NCBI RefSeq assembly: GCF_013410405.1
Contig: NZ_JACCFK010000002.1
Location: 1,736,001 to 1,800,000 of the forward strand
Reading direction: 5' to 3'
Length of the DNA stretch: 64,000 nucleotides
Source: Amycolatopsis endophytica
Lineage (GTDB): Bacteria > Actinomycetota > Actinomycetes > Mycobacteriales > Pseudonocardiaceae
Notes under the pieces: generated by a model
Told to the model about the DNA's origin: nothing
Database searches by the model: none
The model's input: the letters and a program-made list of their open reading frames with translations, nothing else
Shown here: piece by piece, positions 1 to 10,088 of the stretch
How positions within the stretch are numbered: position 1 is the stretch's first letter
How the letters are laid out: the number at the start of each line of letters is the position of its first letter
Position numbers and translations under genes: made by a program

Positions 1-554
1 TCCTCCACCACTGCCGGATCGGGCGGCTCCCGCAGTAGCACCAGCCGGTGGTAGATCGGCGCCGTCGCCGTCACCACGACCCGGTTCGCGTTCGTGCCGG
101 TCGGTACCTCGCCCCGGACCACCGCGCGGTCGACCACCACTTCGCACCGCCGGTACCGGTCGCGCCAGAACGAGCGCAGCGCGTTCGCCGCCTGGTCCCA
201 GTGGAACGACGCGCTGATCAGCGTGCGGGTGAGCGACGACTCCACCTCCAGCGCGTCGAACACCTCGCGGTTGATCGACACCAGGTCACCGAACAGGGAA
301 CCCGTGTCCGCGGGCGCCCACTCGTCGTCGGACGCGGTCTCGAAGACGTCCGCGATCAGACCGCCCACGTCACCCCACCGCCGGTAGACCGTGGCCCGGT
401 GCACGCCCGCCCGGTCGGCCACCGCATCCACCGTCAGGTCCTCATACGTGACCTCGACCAGCAACGACATGGCGGCGTCGATCACCATCTCGCGCTTGCG
501 GGCGGTGCGGCCACCCGGTCGGCGACGGGGAGTTGCGGACTCCGGCTCGGTCAT
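1..554 (-). CDS. TetR family transcriptional regulator (3' end outside window)
   Basis: Reading from ATG at 554 on the minus strand, the frame stays open to the window edge, so about 184 N-terminal residues are visible and the C-terminus is missing. The N-terminus has the TetR helix-turn-helix: a basic Arg-rich lead, then AMSLLVEVTYEDLTVDAVAD and RAGVHRATVYRRW. The gene is divergent from the ABC-F/Vgb operon, with a palindrome in the shared 111-bp gap, so it most likely represses that operon and itself in response to an antibiotic ligand. The family assignment is firm. The ligand is inferred from the neighbours. Confidence 0.85.
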   Translation of the reverse strand, partial: MTEPESATPRRRPGGRTARKREMVIDAAMSLLVEVTYEDLTVDAVADRAGVHRATVYRRWGDVGGLIADVFETASDDEWAPADTGSLFGDLVSINREVFDALEVESSLTRTLISASFHWDQAANALRSFWRDRYRRCEVVVDRAVVRGEVPTGTNANRVVVTATAPIYHRLVLLREPPDPAVVE

Positions 555-563
555 GCCATGATC

Positions 564-587
564 TTAGCGCGACAGTCGTCGCATTAA
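564..587. promoter_or_regulatory. Probable TetR operator in divergent intergenic region
   Basis: A dyad with half-sites TTAnnGCGAC and GTCGCnnTAA lies at 564-573 and 578-587 with a 4-bp centre. It starts 10 bp upstream of the tetR ATG (554) and precedes the ABC-F gene. Size and position are typical of an autoregulated TetR operator. No binding data are available. Confidence 0.6.
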
Positions 588-598
588 CAACCCCGACC

Positions 599-665
599 GA
601 GGAGACAGTCCGATGTTCCGCTCCACCCACGTCCCGTCCCAGCCCGCCGAGCCGAGGAGCTCCAT
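599..665 (+). promoter_or_regulatory. Possible translated leader of the ABC-F gene
   Basis: A strong Shine-Dalgarno (GAGGAG, 599-604) lies 8 nt before an ATG at 613. That frame (MFRSTHVPSQPAEPRSS and onward, open to 912) is out of register with the ABC-F gene, whose own SD (GAGGAG, 654-659) and TTG start (666) lie inside it. ABC-F antibiotic-resistance genes are often controlled by translated leaders. Here the leader function is inferred only from the arrangement of the two SD/start pairs. Confidence 0.35.
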
Positions 666-2240
<1,575 letters not shown>

Positions 2241-2243
2241 TAC

Positions 2244-3107
2244 ATGCAGTTCGACGAGATCACGGTTCCCGGGAAAGGGCCCTACGGCATCACGGCCGGG
2301 CCGGACGGCCGGATGTGGGCGACGCTGGTACACGATGGACAGATCGCCCGCGTCGGGGACGCGGTGGAGGTGTTCGACCTGGATCCCGGCTGCGGGCCGG
2401 CCGTCATCACTCCGGGGCCGGACGGCGCACTGTGGTTCAGCCGCCTGCACGACCACCGCATCGGGCGCATCACCGTGGACGGCACGGCGTCGTCGTTCAC
2501 GGTGCCGTCCCCGGACGCGGGACCGTACGGCATCACGACCGGACCGGACGGCGCACTGTGGTTCACCGAGATGAACCTCGACCGGATCGGGCGCATCGAC
2601 GGCGACGGCGGCGTGCACGAAATCCCACTCGGGCTGGAGGGGTGTTTCGCGTCCACGATCGTCACGGGCGGCGATGGTGCGCTGTGGGTGACGCTGAATC
2701 AAGCCGATGCGATTGCCCGTGTCACGGTCGACGGCGAGGTCACGACGTTCCCGTTGCCGACCGAGAAGGCCGCACCGGTCGGCATCGCCCGCGGCGACGA
2801 CGGCGCGGTGTGGTTCGTCGAGATCGGGGCCGGACAGATCGGCCGGATCACCCCGGACGGGGACGTCACGGAGTTCCCGCTCCCCGACCGGGCGGCCCGC
2901 CCGCACGCCATCACCCCCGACGGCGAGGGTGGCTGCTGGTTCACGGAGTGGGGCGCCAGCCGGCTCGGACACGTGGGGCCGGACGGCGGCTTCGAACACT
3001 TCGCGTTTCCCGCGCCAGGCTCCGAGCCACACGGGCTCGCCGTCGCCCCGGACGGGTCCCTATGGGTGGCGCTGGAGATCGGGAGCGTGGCAGTGCTCCG
3101 TCCCTGA
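2244..3107 (+). CDS. vgb: Virginiamycin B lyase (streptogramin B lyase)
   Basis: A 287-residue beta-propeller built of repeated PDGALWF-type blades, the Vgb family length. Vgb linearises type B streptogramins by an elimination that opens the ester bond, without water. Candidate catalytic residues are His221 (RPHAI), Glu261 and His263 (SEPHG) and Glu278 (WVALE). Their spacing (40, 2, about 15) closely matches what is recalled for the catalytic H/E/H/E of staphylococcal Vgb. It follows the ABC-F gene by 3 nt, so one transcript encodes both drug destruction and ribosome protection. Vgb-like propellers of other function exist, but the residue match and partner gene favour a genuine lyase. Confidence 0.85.
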   Translation: MQFDEITVPGKGPYGITAGPDGRMWATLVHDGQIARVGDAVEVFDLDPGCGPAVITPGPDGALWFSRLHDHRIGRITVDGTASSFTVPSPDAGPYGITTGPDGALWFTEMNLDRIGRIDGDGGVHEIPLGLEGCFASTIVTGGDGALWVTLNQADAIARVTVDGEVTTFPLPTEKAAPVGIARGDDGAVWFVEIGAGQIGRITPDGDVTEFPLPDRAARPHAITPDGEGGCWFTEWGASRLGHVGPDGGFEHFAFPAPGSEPHGLAVAPDGSLWVALEIGSVAVLRP

Positions 3108-3165
3108 CCCCGACGGAGGCCGGGCAGGGCAGCCATGCCCCGAACCCGCACCCGGCCCCGACAGA

Positions 3166-3192
3166 GGTCGGGCAGGCCATCCCTGCCCGACC
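3166..3192. terminator. Hairpin, first of two tandem hairpins after vgb
   Basis: An 11-bp perfect stem (GGTCGGGCAGG/CCTGCCCGACC) with a 5-nt loop. A degenerate copy of the same pattern lies just upstream at about 3112-3152. It sits between the convergent vgb and tctA genes and probably supports termination. Confidence 0.5.
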
Positions 3193-3197
3193 CTGAC

Positions 3198-3241
3198 AGT
3201 GACCGGGGAGGGCGGCCCGCGGACCGCCCTCCCCGGTCACT
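3198..3241. terminator. Bidirectional intrinsic-type terminator between vgb and tctA
   Basis: Perfect 18-bp stem (3198-3215 with 3224-3241, arm AGTGACCGGGGAGGGCGG) and an 8-nt loop, ending on the tctA stop codon. It lacks a U-tract, as is common in GC-rich actinomycetes. Its position between convergent genes suggests it serves both strands. Confidence 0.7.
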
Positions 3242-4734
3242 CAGACCTCCACGGATTCGCGCCGGCGCACCAGCTTGCGCACCAATGGCCACGCCAGCAG
3301 CACCGCCACCAGCACGTACACCGCGATCGCCAGAGGGGAGTCGAACAAGCCGCTCAATTCACCGTCGCTGATCTGGAGTGCCCGGCGCATCTGTTGCTCC
3401 GCCGCCGGGCCCAGGATGACGCCGATGATCGCCGGCAGCACCGGCAGACCGAAACGCCGCATCACGAAACCGATCACACCGATGACGTAGAGGAGGATCA
3501 GATCGATCACCGAACCACTGACGGCGTACGCCCCGACGCTGGCGAAGAACAGGATGCCCGCGTACAGGTACGGGCGCGGGATCCGCAGCAGCCTCGCCCA
3601 CACCGGCGCCATCGGCAGGTTGATCAGCAGCAACAGCACCAGCCCGACGAACAGGCTCGCGATCAACGCCCACACCAGCGCGGACTCCCGCTGGAACAGC
3701 AGCGGACCCGGCTGGATGCCGTACTGCTGGAAGGCCGCCAGCATCACCGCGGCGACCGCTGTCGTGGGCAGGCCCAGCGTCAGCATCGACACCAGTGTCC
3801 CGGCCGCGGACGCGCTGGCCGTCGACTCGGGACCCGCCACGCCTTCGATCGCTCCGGACCCGAACTCGTCCTTGCGGCGGGACAGGCGTTTCTCCGTCAC
3901 GTAGGACAGGAACGTCGGGATTTCGGCGCCACCGGCCGGAATCGCGCCGAACGGGAAACCGATCACCGGGCCACGCAGCCACGGCTTCCACGTGCGGCGC
4001 AGGTCGCCCCGCGACAGCCACGGCCGTCCGACGGGGATCGCTTTCGCCTGGCTCTGCCGCAGGTGCGCCGCGACCCACAGCGACTCGCCGACGGCGAACA
4101 GGCCGACCGCGACGATCACCACGTCCACCCCGTCCGCGAGGTGCAGTGACCCGAACGTCAGCCGGGACTGGCCGGTCATCTCGTCCAGCCCCACCAGACC
4201 GATCGTCAAGCCGATCAGCAAGGAGGCGTACCCGCGGACACGGGACTTGCCCAGGACCGACGTCACGGCGATGAAGGCCAGCACCATGATCGCGAAGTAG
4301 TCCGGCGCGCCGATGTCGACGGCCAGGTCCGCGATCAGCGGCGCCAGCAGCACCAGCGCGATCGTGCCGATGATGCCGCCCACGAAGTGCCCGATCGCGG
4401 CGGCGGCCAGGGCCTGCGGGCCGCGGCCCTTGCGTGCCATGGGATTGCCCTCGATCGCCGTGACGACCGCGGCGCTCTCCCCCGGCGTGTTCAGCAGGAT
4501 CGATGTCGTCGAGCCACCGAACATACCGCCGTAGTAGATACCGGCGAACATGATGAACGCCGCCGTCGGGTCGAGGCCGTAGGTCACCGGCAGCAGCAGT
4601 GCCACCGCCATCGCCGGGCCGATGCCCGGCAGCACCCCGATCGCGGTGCCCAGCACCACGCCGATCGCGGCGAACAGCAGGTGTGACGGGGTCAGCGCGG
4701 TGCCGAAACCCGCCCACAGATTCGACAGGTCCAT
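3241..4734 (-). CDS. tctA: Tripartite tricarboxylate transporter large membrane subunit TctA
   Basis: 497 residues with about 12 hydrophobic segments. The N-terminus carries TctA hallmarks: [17 protein letters not shown], then [21 protein letters not shown], with the PG motifs near residues 35 and 84. TctA forms the ion-coupled channel for citrate or other carboxylates delivered by periplasmic-type TctC. It is the last gene of tctC-tctB-tctA, 3 bp after tctB. The substrate cannot be read from sequence. The divergent CitA/CitB-like two-component system fits a di- or tricarboxylate. Confidence 0.92.
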   Translation of the reverse strand: MDLSNLWAGFGTALTPSHLLFAAIGVVLGTAIGVLPGIGPAMAVALLLPVTYGLDPTAAFIMFAGIYYGGMFGGSTTSILLNTPGESAAVVTAIEGNPMARKGRGPQALAAAAIGHFVGGIIGTIALVLLAPLIADLAVDIGAPDYFAIMVLAFIAVTSVLGKSRVRGYASLLIGLTIGLVGLDEMTGQSRLTFGSLHLADGVDVVIVAVGLFAVGESLWVAAHLRQSQAKAIPVGRPWLSRGDLRRTWKPWLRGPVIGFPFGAIPAGGAEIPTFLSYVTEKRLSRRKDEFGSGAIEGVAGPESTASASAAGTLVSMLTLGLPTTAVAAVMLAAFQQYGIQPGPLLFQRESALVWALIASLFVGLVLLLLINLPMAPVWARLLRIPRPYLYAGILFFASVGAYAVSGSVIDLILLYVIGVIGFVMRRFGLPVLPAIIGVILGPAAEQQMRRALQISDGELSGLFDSPLAIAVYVLVAVLLAWPLVRKLVRRRESVEV

Positions 4735-4737
4735 CAG

Positions 4738-5265
4738 CTACAGCACCCCCATCAGTGGGCCGCCGGGCAGCGGAACACCCAGCAGCACGGTGAACGCGAA
4801 CCAGGTCACGAGCGACACCGCGGCCGCGATCAACGGGTCGCGCACCAGGTGCCTGCTGCCCAGCGCGTAGGCCGCGCCCCAGAACATGATCGCCGACGAC
4901 AGCGGGAAACCGAGGGTGCCGATCAGCGCCGCGTTGGCCAGGAAGGCTCCCGACAACAACAGCACCGTCCGCCAGTCGGCGGGGGCGTCGAGGTCGACGT
5001 CCTCCCCGGCTTCCGCCTCGCCGCGGCCGCCGCGCAGCACGTCGCGTGCCAGCAGCAACGCCACGAGCAGCAACAACGAGCCGACGAGAACCGGCACCGC
5101 CTTGGGGCCCACCGGCCCGCGCTGCGTGAAATCCGCCGGGATCCGCAGCGCGTCGGCCAGCACCAGCACGCCGACCGCGAACAGGAACGCGCACACACCG
5201 AGTTCGGAATGCGCGCGCCACCACGACTTCGATCGCGGCGACGTCTCTTCCTCGACCACGCTCAT
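4738..5265 (-). CDS. tctB: Tripartite tricarboxylate transporter small membrane subunit TctB
   Basis: 175 residues from ATG at 5265, with four predicted membrane segments (VCAFLFAVGVLVLADALRI, LLLLVALLLA and two later ones), the TctB pattern. An SD GGAGG lies upstream at 5276-5280. The open frame extends upstream, but that extension corresponds to the duplicated junction segment described separately, so the internal MSVVEEE start is preferred. It partners TctA in the membrane complex. Confidence 0.88.
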   Translation of the reverse strand: MSVVEEETSPRSKSWWRAHSELGVCAFLFAVGVLVLADALRIPADFTQRGPVGPKAVPVLVGSLLLLVALLLARDVLRGGRGEAEAGEDVDLDAPADWRTVLLLSGAFLANAALIGTLGFPLSSAIMFWGAAYALGSRHLVRDPLIAAAVSLVTWFAFTVLLGVPLPGGPLMGVL

Positions 5266-5361
5266 GCCAGCCCCACCTCCTCCAGTACGGCACGCCCGCC
5301 GGGAATCCGACGTCCCCCAAGGTGGCATGGGGGAACCGGGAAACGGTGCATCGTCACGCTC
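5266..5361 (-). repeat. Duplicated tctC-end/tctB-start junction with internal hairpin
   Basis: Read on the minus strand, the tctC end encodes VLKELGLA followed by a TGA embedded in ATGAGCGTG. About 96 bp later the sequence again encodes VLEEVGLA followed by ATGAGCGTG, which is the tctB start. About 27 of 33 bases are shared. The interval carries a 7-bp hairpin (TCCCCCA/TGGGGGA, 5313-5319 and 5328-5334, 8-nt loop). The simplest reading is that a former ATGA overlap between tctC and tctB was split by a short duplication carrying a REP-like hairpin. Confidence 0.55.
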
Positions 5362-6346
5362 ATGCCAGCCCCAGCTCCTTCAGCACCGAGGCCACGCGGT
5401 CGTTCTCCGTCTTCAGGAACGCCGCGAACTCGTCCCCGGGCTGGAAGGCCGGTGTCCATCCGTTGCGCTGCAACGCCTCCTGCCACTGTGGCGTGTCCTG
5501 CAGGCGCGTGAACAGGCCGATCAACCGCTCGCGGTCACTGTCCGAGAGACCGGGTGGCGCGACGATGCCGCGCCAGTTGGTGAACGCGACGTCCACACCG
5601 GACTCCTGCAGCGTGGGCGCGTCGATGCCCGGCACCCGCACCGGGCCCGTCACCGCCAGTGCCCGCAGCGCGCCGGCGTCGATCTGGTCGCGGGTTTCAC
5701 CGATGCCGGAGACCCCGAACGCCACCTTGCCGCCCAGCACGGACGCCATCAGCTCGCCGCCACCGTCGAACGGGATGTAGTTGACCCGCGTCGGCGGGAT
5801 CCCCGCTGCCTGGGCCATCAGCATCGGCGCCAGGTGGTCCGGGCCGCCGGGCGCCGAACCGCCACCGACGGGCACGCTGCCCGGGTCGGCCTTCCACGCC
5901 CCCACCAGCTGCTGGATCGTCTGGTAGGGCGAGTCCTTGCTGACCACGATGATGTCGGACTCTTCGGTCAGCTTCGCCACCGCCGTCGTGTCCTGCAGCG
6001 ACGACGGCGACTTGTTCGTGTACACCGAGCCGACCACACCGAGGCCCATGGACATGGCCAGTTTGCCGTTACCACGTTCGTTCACCAGCCGCCCGAGGCC
6101 GACCGTGCCGCCGGCGCCGGGCAGGTTGAACACCTCGACGTTGCCGTTGAGCCCGGCGTCCTCGACCGCCTTCACCGCCGTGCGGGCCGTGATGTCGTAG
6201 CCGCCGCCGGGCGAGTTGGGAACCATCATCCGCAGACCCCGGATCTGGGGCCCGGTCTCCTCGCCGCCCGCCGTCACCAGCGGGGGAACGAGCAGGAGTG
6301 CCGCGGCGGCGCCGAAAACGGCGAGCCACGCCTTGCGATTCTTCAT
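5360..6346 (-). CDS. tctC: Tripartite tricarboxylate transporter substrate-binding protein TctC
   Basis: 328 residues from ATG 6346 (upstream GAGGTG). A signal segment (NRKAWLAVFGAAAALLLVPP) is followed by the TctC/BugD-type fold: MMVPNSPGGGYDITAR near residue 40, NLPGAGGTVGL, and ITQ-like TGPVRVPGIDAPTLQESG toward the C-terminus. No lipobox cysteine is obvious, so it may be membrane-anchored through an uncleaved segment or simply secreted. It captures carboxylate outside the membrane for TctAB. First gene of its operon, divergent from the sensor kinase. Confidence 0.9.
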   Translation of the reverse strand: MKNRKAWLAVFGAAAALLLVPPLVTAGGEETGPQIRGLRMMVPNSPGGGYDITARTAVKAVEDAGLNGNVEVFNLPGAGGTVGLGRLVNERGNGKLAMSMGLGVVGSVYTNKSPSSLQDTTAVAKLTEESDIIVVSKDSPYQTIQQLVGAWKADPGSVPVGGGSAPGGPDHLAPMLMAQAAGIPPTRVNYIPFDGGGELMASVLGGKVAFGVSGIGETRDQIDAGALRALAVTGPVRVPGIDAPTLQESGVDVAFTNWRGIVAPPGLSDSDRERLIGLFTRLQDTPQWQEALQRNGWTPAFQPGDEFAAFLKTENDRVASVLKELGLA

Positions 6347-6419
6347 CAGCGCACCTCGTTGTGGACCTTCGTCGACGGGCATCCTGCCGCCCGCCACGGC
6401 CGCTGTCACCCGTTGCGCG

Positions 6420-6448
6420 CTTATCGGTCCTTGTGGTCATTGTGGTCA
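6420..6448 (-). promoter_or_regulatory. Candidate tctC promoter overlapped by a 9-bp tandem repeat
   Basis: TTGTGGTCA is repeated exactly at 6431-6439 and 6440-6448. On the minus strand this region offers a -35-like GTGACC/TGACCA and a -10-like GATAAG about 17-18 bp apart, roughly 65-75 bp before the tctC start. Tandem direct repeats over a promoter are a usual binding pattern for response regulators, here plausibly the CitB-like regulator encoded divergently. Confidence 0.4.
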
Positions 6449-6477
6449 CGGCCCGCGCCGCGCCCGCGGATGCGATA

Positions 6478-8046
6478 GTGAGGGACGTGGGTGCCCAAGG
6501 ATCGCTGGCCCGCCAGCTGCTGGGCTGGCAGCTGATCATCGTGTTCGCCCTGCTCGCGTGCGTGTTCGGGTACTCGGCCGTGCAGTCCGACCGGACCTTC
6601 ACCGACACGCAGGGCCGCAAGCTGCTCGCCGTCGCCGAACAGGTCGCCGCGACCGCCGGGGTACGGGCGAGCCTCGCCGACCCCGTCCGGCGCGACGCGC
6701 TGCCCGCCTTCGCCGAGAGCGCGCGCACCCTCTCCGGCGCGGATTCGGTGATCATCGCGGCGCCCGACCGGCGCGTACTCACGTCTCCCGATCCGAACCA
6801 GCTGCGCACCGAGCTGCCGCTGGGCTCCTCGACGGTGCTGCGGGGCCGTGCGTGGGTCGGTGTCGTGAGCGGCCAGCTCGTCGCTCACGTGCCGGTGCTC
6901 GGCGACGCCGGACAGCTCGTCGGGATCGTCTCCGCCGGCACCGCGACACCCGGCTTCTTCGAAGGCATCGCCAACTCCCCCGGCACGGCGCTGACCCTGC
7001 TCGGCATCGCCACCGTCGTCGGCGTCGCCGGGTCGCTCCTGCTCACCTGGCGCGTCAAACGGCAGACGCTGGGCATGGAACCACGCGAGATCACCGCATT
7101 GGCCGAACACCGCGAGGCGTTGCTGCACGGCATCAAGGAGGGCGTGCTCGGCCTCGACCCGCAGCACCGCGTCACCCTCGTCAACGACCAGGCCCGCGAT
7201 CTGCTGGCCCTGCCGGAGGACTGCGTCGGGCGCGCCGTGGACGAGCTGGGCCTCAACGAACGGCTCACCGACGTCCTCACCGGCCGGGCCCGCGGTGTCG
7301 ACCAGATCGGTTTGCGCGCCGGGCGCGTGCTCGCGCTCAACCGCATGCCGATCGCGCGCGGCGCGGTGGTCACGTTGCGGGACCGCACCGAACTGGCCGC
7401 GCTGCGCGAGGAACTCGAAGCGACCTCCCGCGCCACCGACACGCTCCGCGCGCAGGCCCACGAGTTCACCAACCGGCTGCACATCATCGCCGGCCTGATC
7501 GAGCTGGGCGAGTACGACGAGGTGCGCCACTACGTCGATCTGGTCAGCCAGGCCCACGAGAAGTGGCATGAGGAGGTGACCGCGCACATCGCCGATTCGG
7601 CGGTCGCGGCCCTGCTCATCGCGAAGGCCAGCCTGGCCGCCGAGCGAGGTGTCGGCCTGCGCCTGGCGCCCGGCACGCGACTGGACGATGTGGACGAGCA
7701 GCTTTCCGCCGACCTGGTCACGGTCGTCGGCAACCTCGTCGACAACGCGCTGGACGCGCTGGCGGGCCGCGACGGCGACTGGATCGAGGTCGAGATCCGT
7801 CAGGACGCCGGATCGGTGTCGGTGGTGGTGCGTGACTCCGGTCCGGGCGTGGCGCCGGAGATCGCGACCGAGGTGTTCGCGCACGGCTTCACCACGAAGG
7901 CGGCCGAACACGGGGGTCAGCGCGGGCTCGGGCTCGCGCTGACGCGGCAGACCTGCAAGCGGCGCGGCGGTTCGGTGGCCGTGCACAACGCCGACGGCGC
8001 GGTGTTCACCGCCGTCCTGCCCCTGCGAGCGGAGGTGCCGCGGTGA
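6478..8046 (+). CDS. CitA/DcuS-type sensor histidine kinase
   Basis: About 522 residues from GTG 6478 (GTG 6487 is also possible). A first membrane helix near residues 13-35 (GWQLIIVFALLACVFGYSAV), an extracytoplasmic PAS-like ligand domain, and a second helix (LTLLGIATVVGVAGSLLL) are followed by a PAS domain. The kinase core has the His motif AHEFTNRLHIIAGLIELG, N box DNALDAL and G boxes DSGPGVAP and GQRGLGLAL. This order is that of the CitA/DcuS/DpiB family, which senses carboxylates. It is divergent from tctCBA and overlaps its response regulator by GTGA, so it likely controls uptake of the transporter's substrate. Confidence 0.88.
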   Translation: MRDVGAQGSLARQLLGWQLIIVFALLACVFGYSAVQSDRTFTDTQGRKLLAVAEQVAATAGVRASLADPVRRDALPAFAESARTLSGADSVIIAAPDRRVLTSPDPNQLRTELPLGSSTVLRGRAWVGVVSGQLVAHVPVLGDAGQLVGIVSAGTATPGFFEGIANSPGTALTLLGIATVVGVAGSLLLTWRVKRQTLGMEPREITALAEHREALLHGIKEGVLGLDPQHRVTLVNDQARDLLALPEDCVGRAVDELGLNERLTDVLTGRARGVDQIGLRAGRVLALNRMPIARGAVVTLRDRTELAALREELEATSRATDTLRAQAHEFTNRLHIIAGLIELGEYDEVRHYVDLVSQAHEKWHEEVTAHIADSAVAALLIAKASLAAERGVGLRLAPGTRLDDVDEQLSADLVTVVGNLVDNALDALAGRDGDWIEVEIRQDAGSVSVVVRDSGPGVAPEIATEVFAHGFTTKAAEHGGQRGLGLALTRQTCKRRGGSVAVHNADGAVFTAVLPLRAEVPR

Positions 8047-8720
8047 TCCGGGTCCTGGTGGTGGACGACGACTTCATGGTCGCCAAGGTCCACAGTGGAT
8101 ATGTGGCGCGTGCGCCCGGGTTCACCGTCGCCGGTGTCGCGCACACCGGCGCGGAGGCGCTGCGGGCGGCGCGCGAGCTGCGGCCCGACCTCGTGCTGCT
8201 CGACATCTACCTGCCGGACCTGGACGGCCTGTCGGTGCTGCGGCAGCTGCGGGCCGATCCGGCGACACAGGACATCGACGTCCTGGTCATCACCGCCGCC
8301 CGTGACGTGGAGACCGTGCGGGGCGCGTTGCGCGGCGGCGCGCTGCACTACCTGATCAAGCCGTTCTCCTCGTCCGCGCTGCAAGCCCAGCTGGAGGAGT
8401 TCGCCACGCTGCACCGGAAACTGCACCGGCTCGCGCAGCGCAGCACCGCCGGGCAGGAGGACGTGGACGCCGTGTTCGGGGCCCGCACGCCGAAGTCGCT
8501 GCCGAAGGGGCTGACCGAGCAGACGGCCGAACTGGTGCGCCAGGCCCTGCAGGCGCATCCGGATGGCCTGTCGGCGAGCGAGTGCGCGGGCGCGACGGAC
8601 CTGTCGCGGCCCAGCGCGCGGCGCTATCTGGAGCACTTCGTCGCCGCGGGACGGGCCGAGGTGCGCCTGCGCTACGGCGGGACCGGCCGACCGGAGCGGC
8701 AATACCACTGGCGGGTGTGA
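8043..8720 (+). CDS. CitB/DcuR-type response regulator
   Basis: 225 residues, GTG start overlapping the kinase stop. The receiver domain has the acidic pocket (VVDDD), phospho-acceptor aspartate in LVLLDIYLPD and the lysine in YLIKPF. The C-terminal part carries a short HTH (LSASECAGATDLSRPSARRYLEHF) typical of the CitB/DpiA/DctR group rather than OmpR or NarL output domains. Probable activator of the tct genes through the repeats upstream of tctC. Confidence 0.88.
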   Translation: MIRVLVVDDDFMVAKVHSGYVARAPGFTVAGVAHTGAEALRAARELRPDLVLLDIYLPDLDGLSVLRQLRADPATQDIDVLVITAARDVETVRGALRGGALHYLIKPFSSSALQAQLEEFATLHRKLHRLAQRSTAGQEDVDAVFGARTPKSLPKGLTEQTAELVRQALQAHPDGLSASECAGATDLSRPSARRYLEHFVAAGRAEVRLRYGGTGRPERQYHWRV

Positions 8721-8742
8721 AGGCGCGTTATCCTGCCCCGCG

Positions 8743-9753
8743 GTGAAGAGCGAACCGATTCCCGTGGTCCTGGTCGCCGGATACCTGGGCTCGGGCAAGA
8801 CGACCCTGGTCAACCACCTGCTGACGCACGCGCGCGACCACCGCATCGGGGTGATCGTCAACGACTTCGGCCGCATCAACGTGGACGCGCTGGCGGTCGC
8901 CGGCCAGGTCGACGCGATGCTGCCGATGGGCAACGGCTGCCTGTGCTGTGCCGTGGACACCGCGGGCCTGGACCGGATGCTGGAGCGGCTCGCCGAGCCC
9001 GGCCAGGGCATCGACGCGATCGTCATCGAGGCCAGCGGCCTGGCCGAGCCGCGCGACCTGGTACGGATGCTGCTGGCCAGCGAGAACCCGCGCATCGCCT
9101 ACGGCGGGCTGGTCGAGGTCGTGGACGCCGTCGAGTTCGAGACCAACCGGCTGCGCCATCCCGAACTGGACGAGCACCTGCGCTTCGCCGATCTCGTGGT
9201 GCTGAACAAGGCCGACCAGCGGGACGATCCCGGCATCGTCGAACTCATCCGCAAGGTCAGCGACGGCCGTCCCGTGGTGCCGGCCTCGTTCGGCGCGATC
9301 GACCCCGGCCTGCTCTTCGACGCCGGTGAGCGCCGGCCGGTGGCGCGGCAGCTGTCCTTCGACGACCTGCGGCACGAGGACGGGCATCACCACGAGCACC
9401 TGCACGACGCCTACGGCAGCGTCGAGTTCAGTTCGGACACGCCACTGCATCCGCGGCGCCTGCTGGCGTTCCTGACCGAACGGCCCGCCGGGCTGTACCG
9501 GATGAAGGGCCCGGTGGACTTCGGGGTGCCCGGGCACGAGGGCCGGTTCCTGCTGCAGACCGTCGGGCCCTACCTGCGGTTCCACCGCTCGCCATGGGAC
9601 GGCCCGCCGGGCACGCGCCTGGTGCTGATCGGGACCGGACTCGACGCCGACGACCTGCTGAGGAGGCTGGCTGCCTGCGCCGAGCCCGATCCGGAGGCCC
9701 GCACGGAACGCGCGATCCTGCCGGTCCTCAAGTACTGCGAGGACCACGCGTAG
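8743..9753 (+). CDS. CobW/COG0523 family GTP-binding metallochaperone
   Basis: 336 residues from GTG 8743 with a likely leaderless -10 (TATCCT) close upstream. GTPase signature: Walker A GYLGSGKTTL near residue 14, the CxCC metal site GNGCLCC, and NKAD for guanine specificity. A His-rich loop (HEDGHHHEHLHD) lies between the GTPase and the C-terminal CobW_C domain. Family members insert or traffic Zn, Co, Ni or Fe. The metal here is not determinable, and no Zur-type box was recognised upstream. Confidence 0.85.
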   Translation: MKSEPIPVVLVAGYLGSGKTTLVNHLLTHARDHRIGVIVNDFGRINVDALAVAGQVDAMLPMGNGCLCCAVDTAGLDRMLERLAEPGQGIDAIVIEASGLAEPRDLVRMLLASENPRIAYGGLVEVVDAVEFETNRLRHPELDEHLRFADLVVLNKADQRDDPGIVELIRKVSDGRPVVPASFGAIDPGLLFDAGERRPVARQLSFDDLRHEDGHHHEHLHDAYGSVEFSSDTPLHPRRLLAFLTERPAGLYRMKGPVDFGVPGHEGRFLLQTVGPYLRFHRSPWDGPPGTRLVLIGTGLDADDLLRRLAACAEPDPEARTERAILPVLKYCEDHA

Positions 9754-9843
9754 CGGCCGCGCACCCACGGGAAGGTGGGACTCGCGGTAACTCAGCGCCG
9801 TCCGCGGGCGATAGGGGGAGCAACCCGGCGAGGAGTGGTTCCC

Positions 9844-10044
9844 ATGCGTGCGATCAGGTGGTTCTGGGCGGTGGTTGCCGTGGCGTTCGCCGTGACGGCC
9901 GCCCTCGAGGTCTACCTGGCGGTGACCATGGCCGCGGCGTGGTCGTGGGCACTGGCCGGACTGTTCGTCCTCGCGTGCGTGGCGTGCGCGACGGCGGCGC
10001 TCCGCCGGGACCGCATCAGCCCGCCGCGCGACCCCGGGATCTGA
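9844..10044 (+). CDS. Small two-helix membrane protein
   Basis: 66 residues from ATG 9844, preceded by a good SD (GAGGAG). Two hydrophobic stretches (WFWAVVAVAFAVTAALEVYL and the segment ALAGLFVLACVACATAALR) are followed by a basic, proline-containing tail (RRDRISPPRDPGI). No family recognised. Start chosen for its SD; a longer upstream frame lacks one. It lies between the CobW gene and the ANTAR gene on the same strand, without overlap. Confidence 0.6.
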   Translation: MRAIRWFWAVVAVAFAVTAALEVYLAVTMAAAWSWALAGLFVLACVACATAALRRDRISPPRDPGI

Positions 10045-10088
10045 CCTCGCCTCTGTCGCGGCGCACCGCTATGGATAAGACTGTCCGG

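Noticed and set aside
9754..9843. Possible riboswitch or terminator after the CobW-type gene
   Set aside because: Only a 5-bp CCCAC/GTGGG stem is visible; no B12-box or other conserved aptamer pattern.
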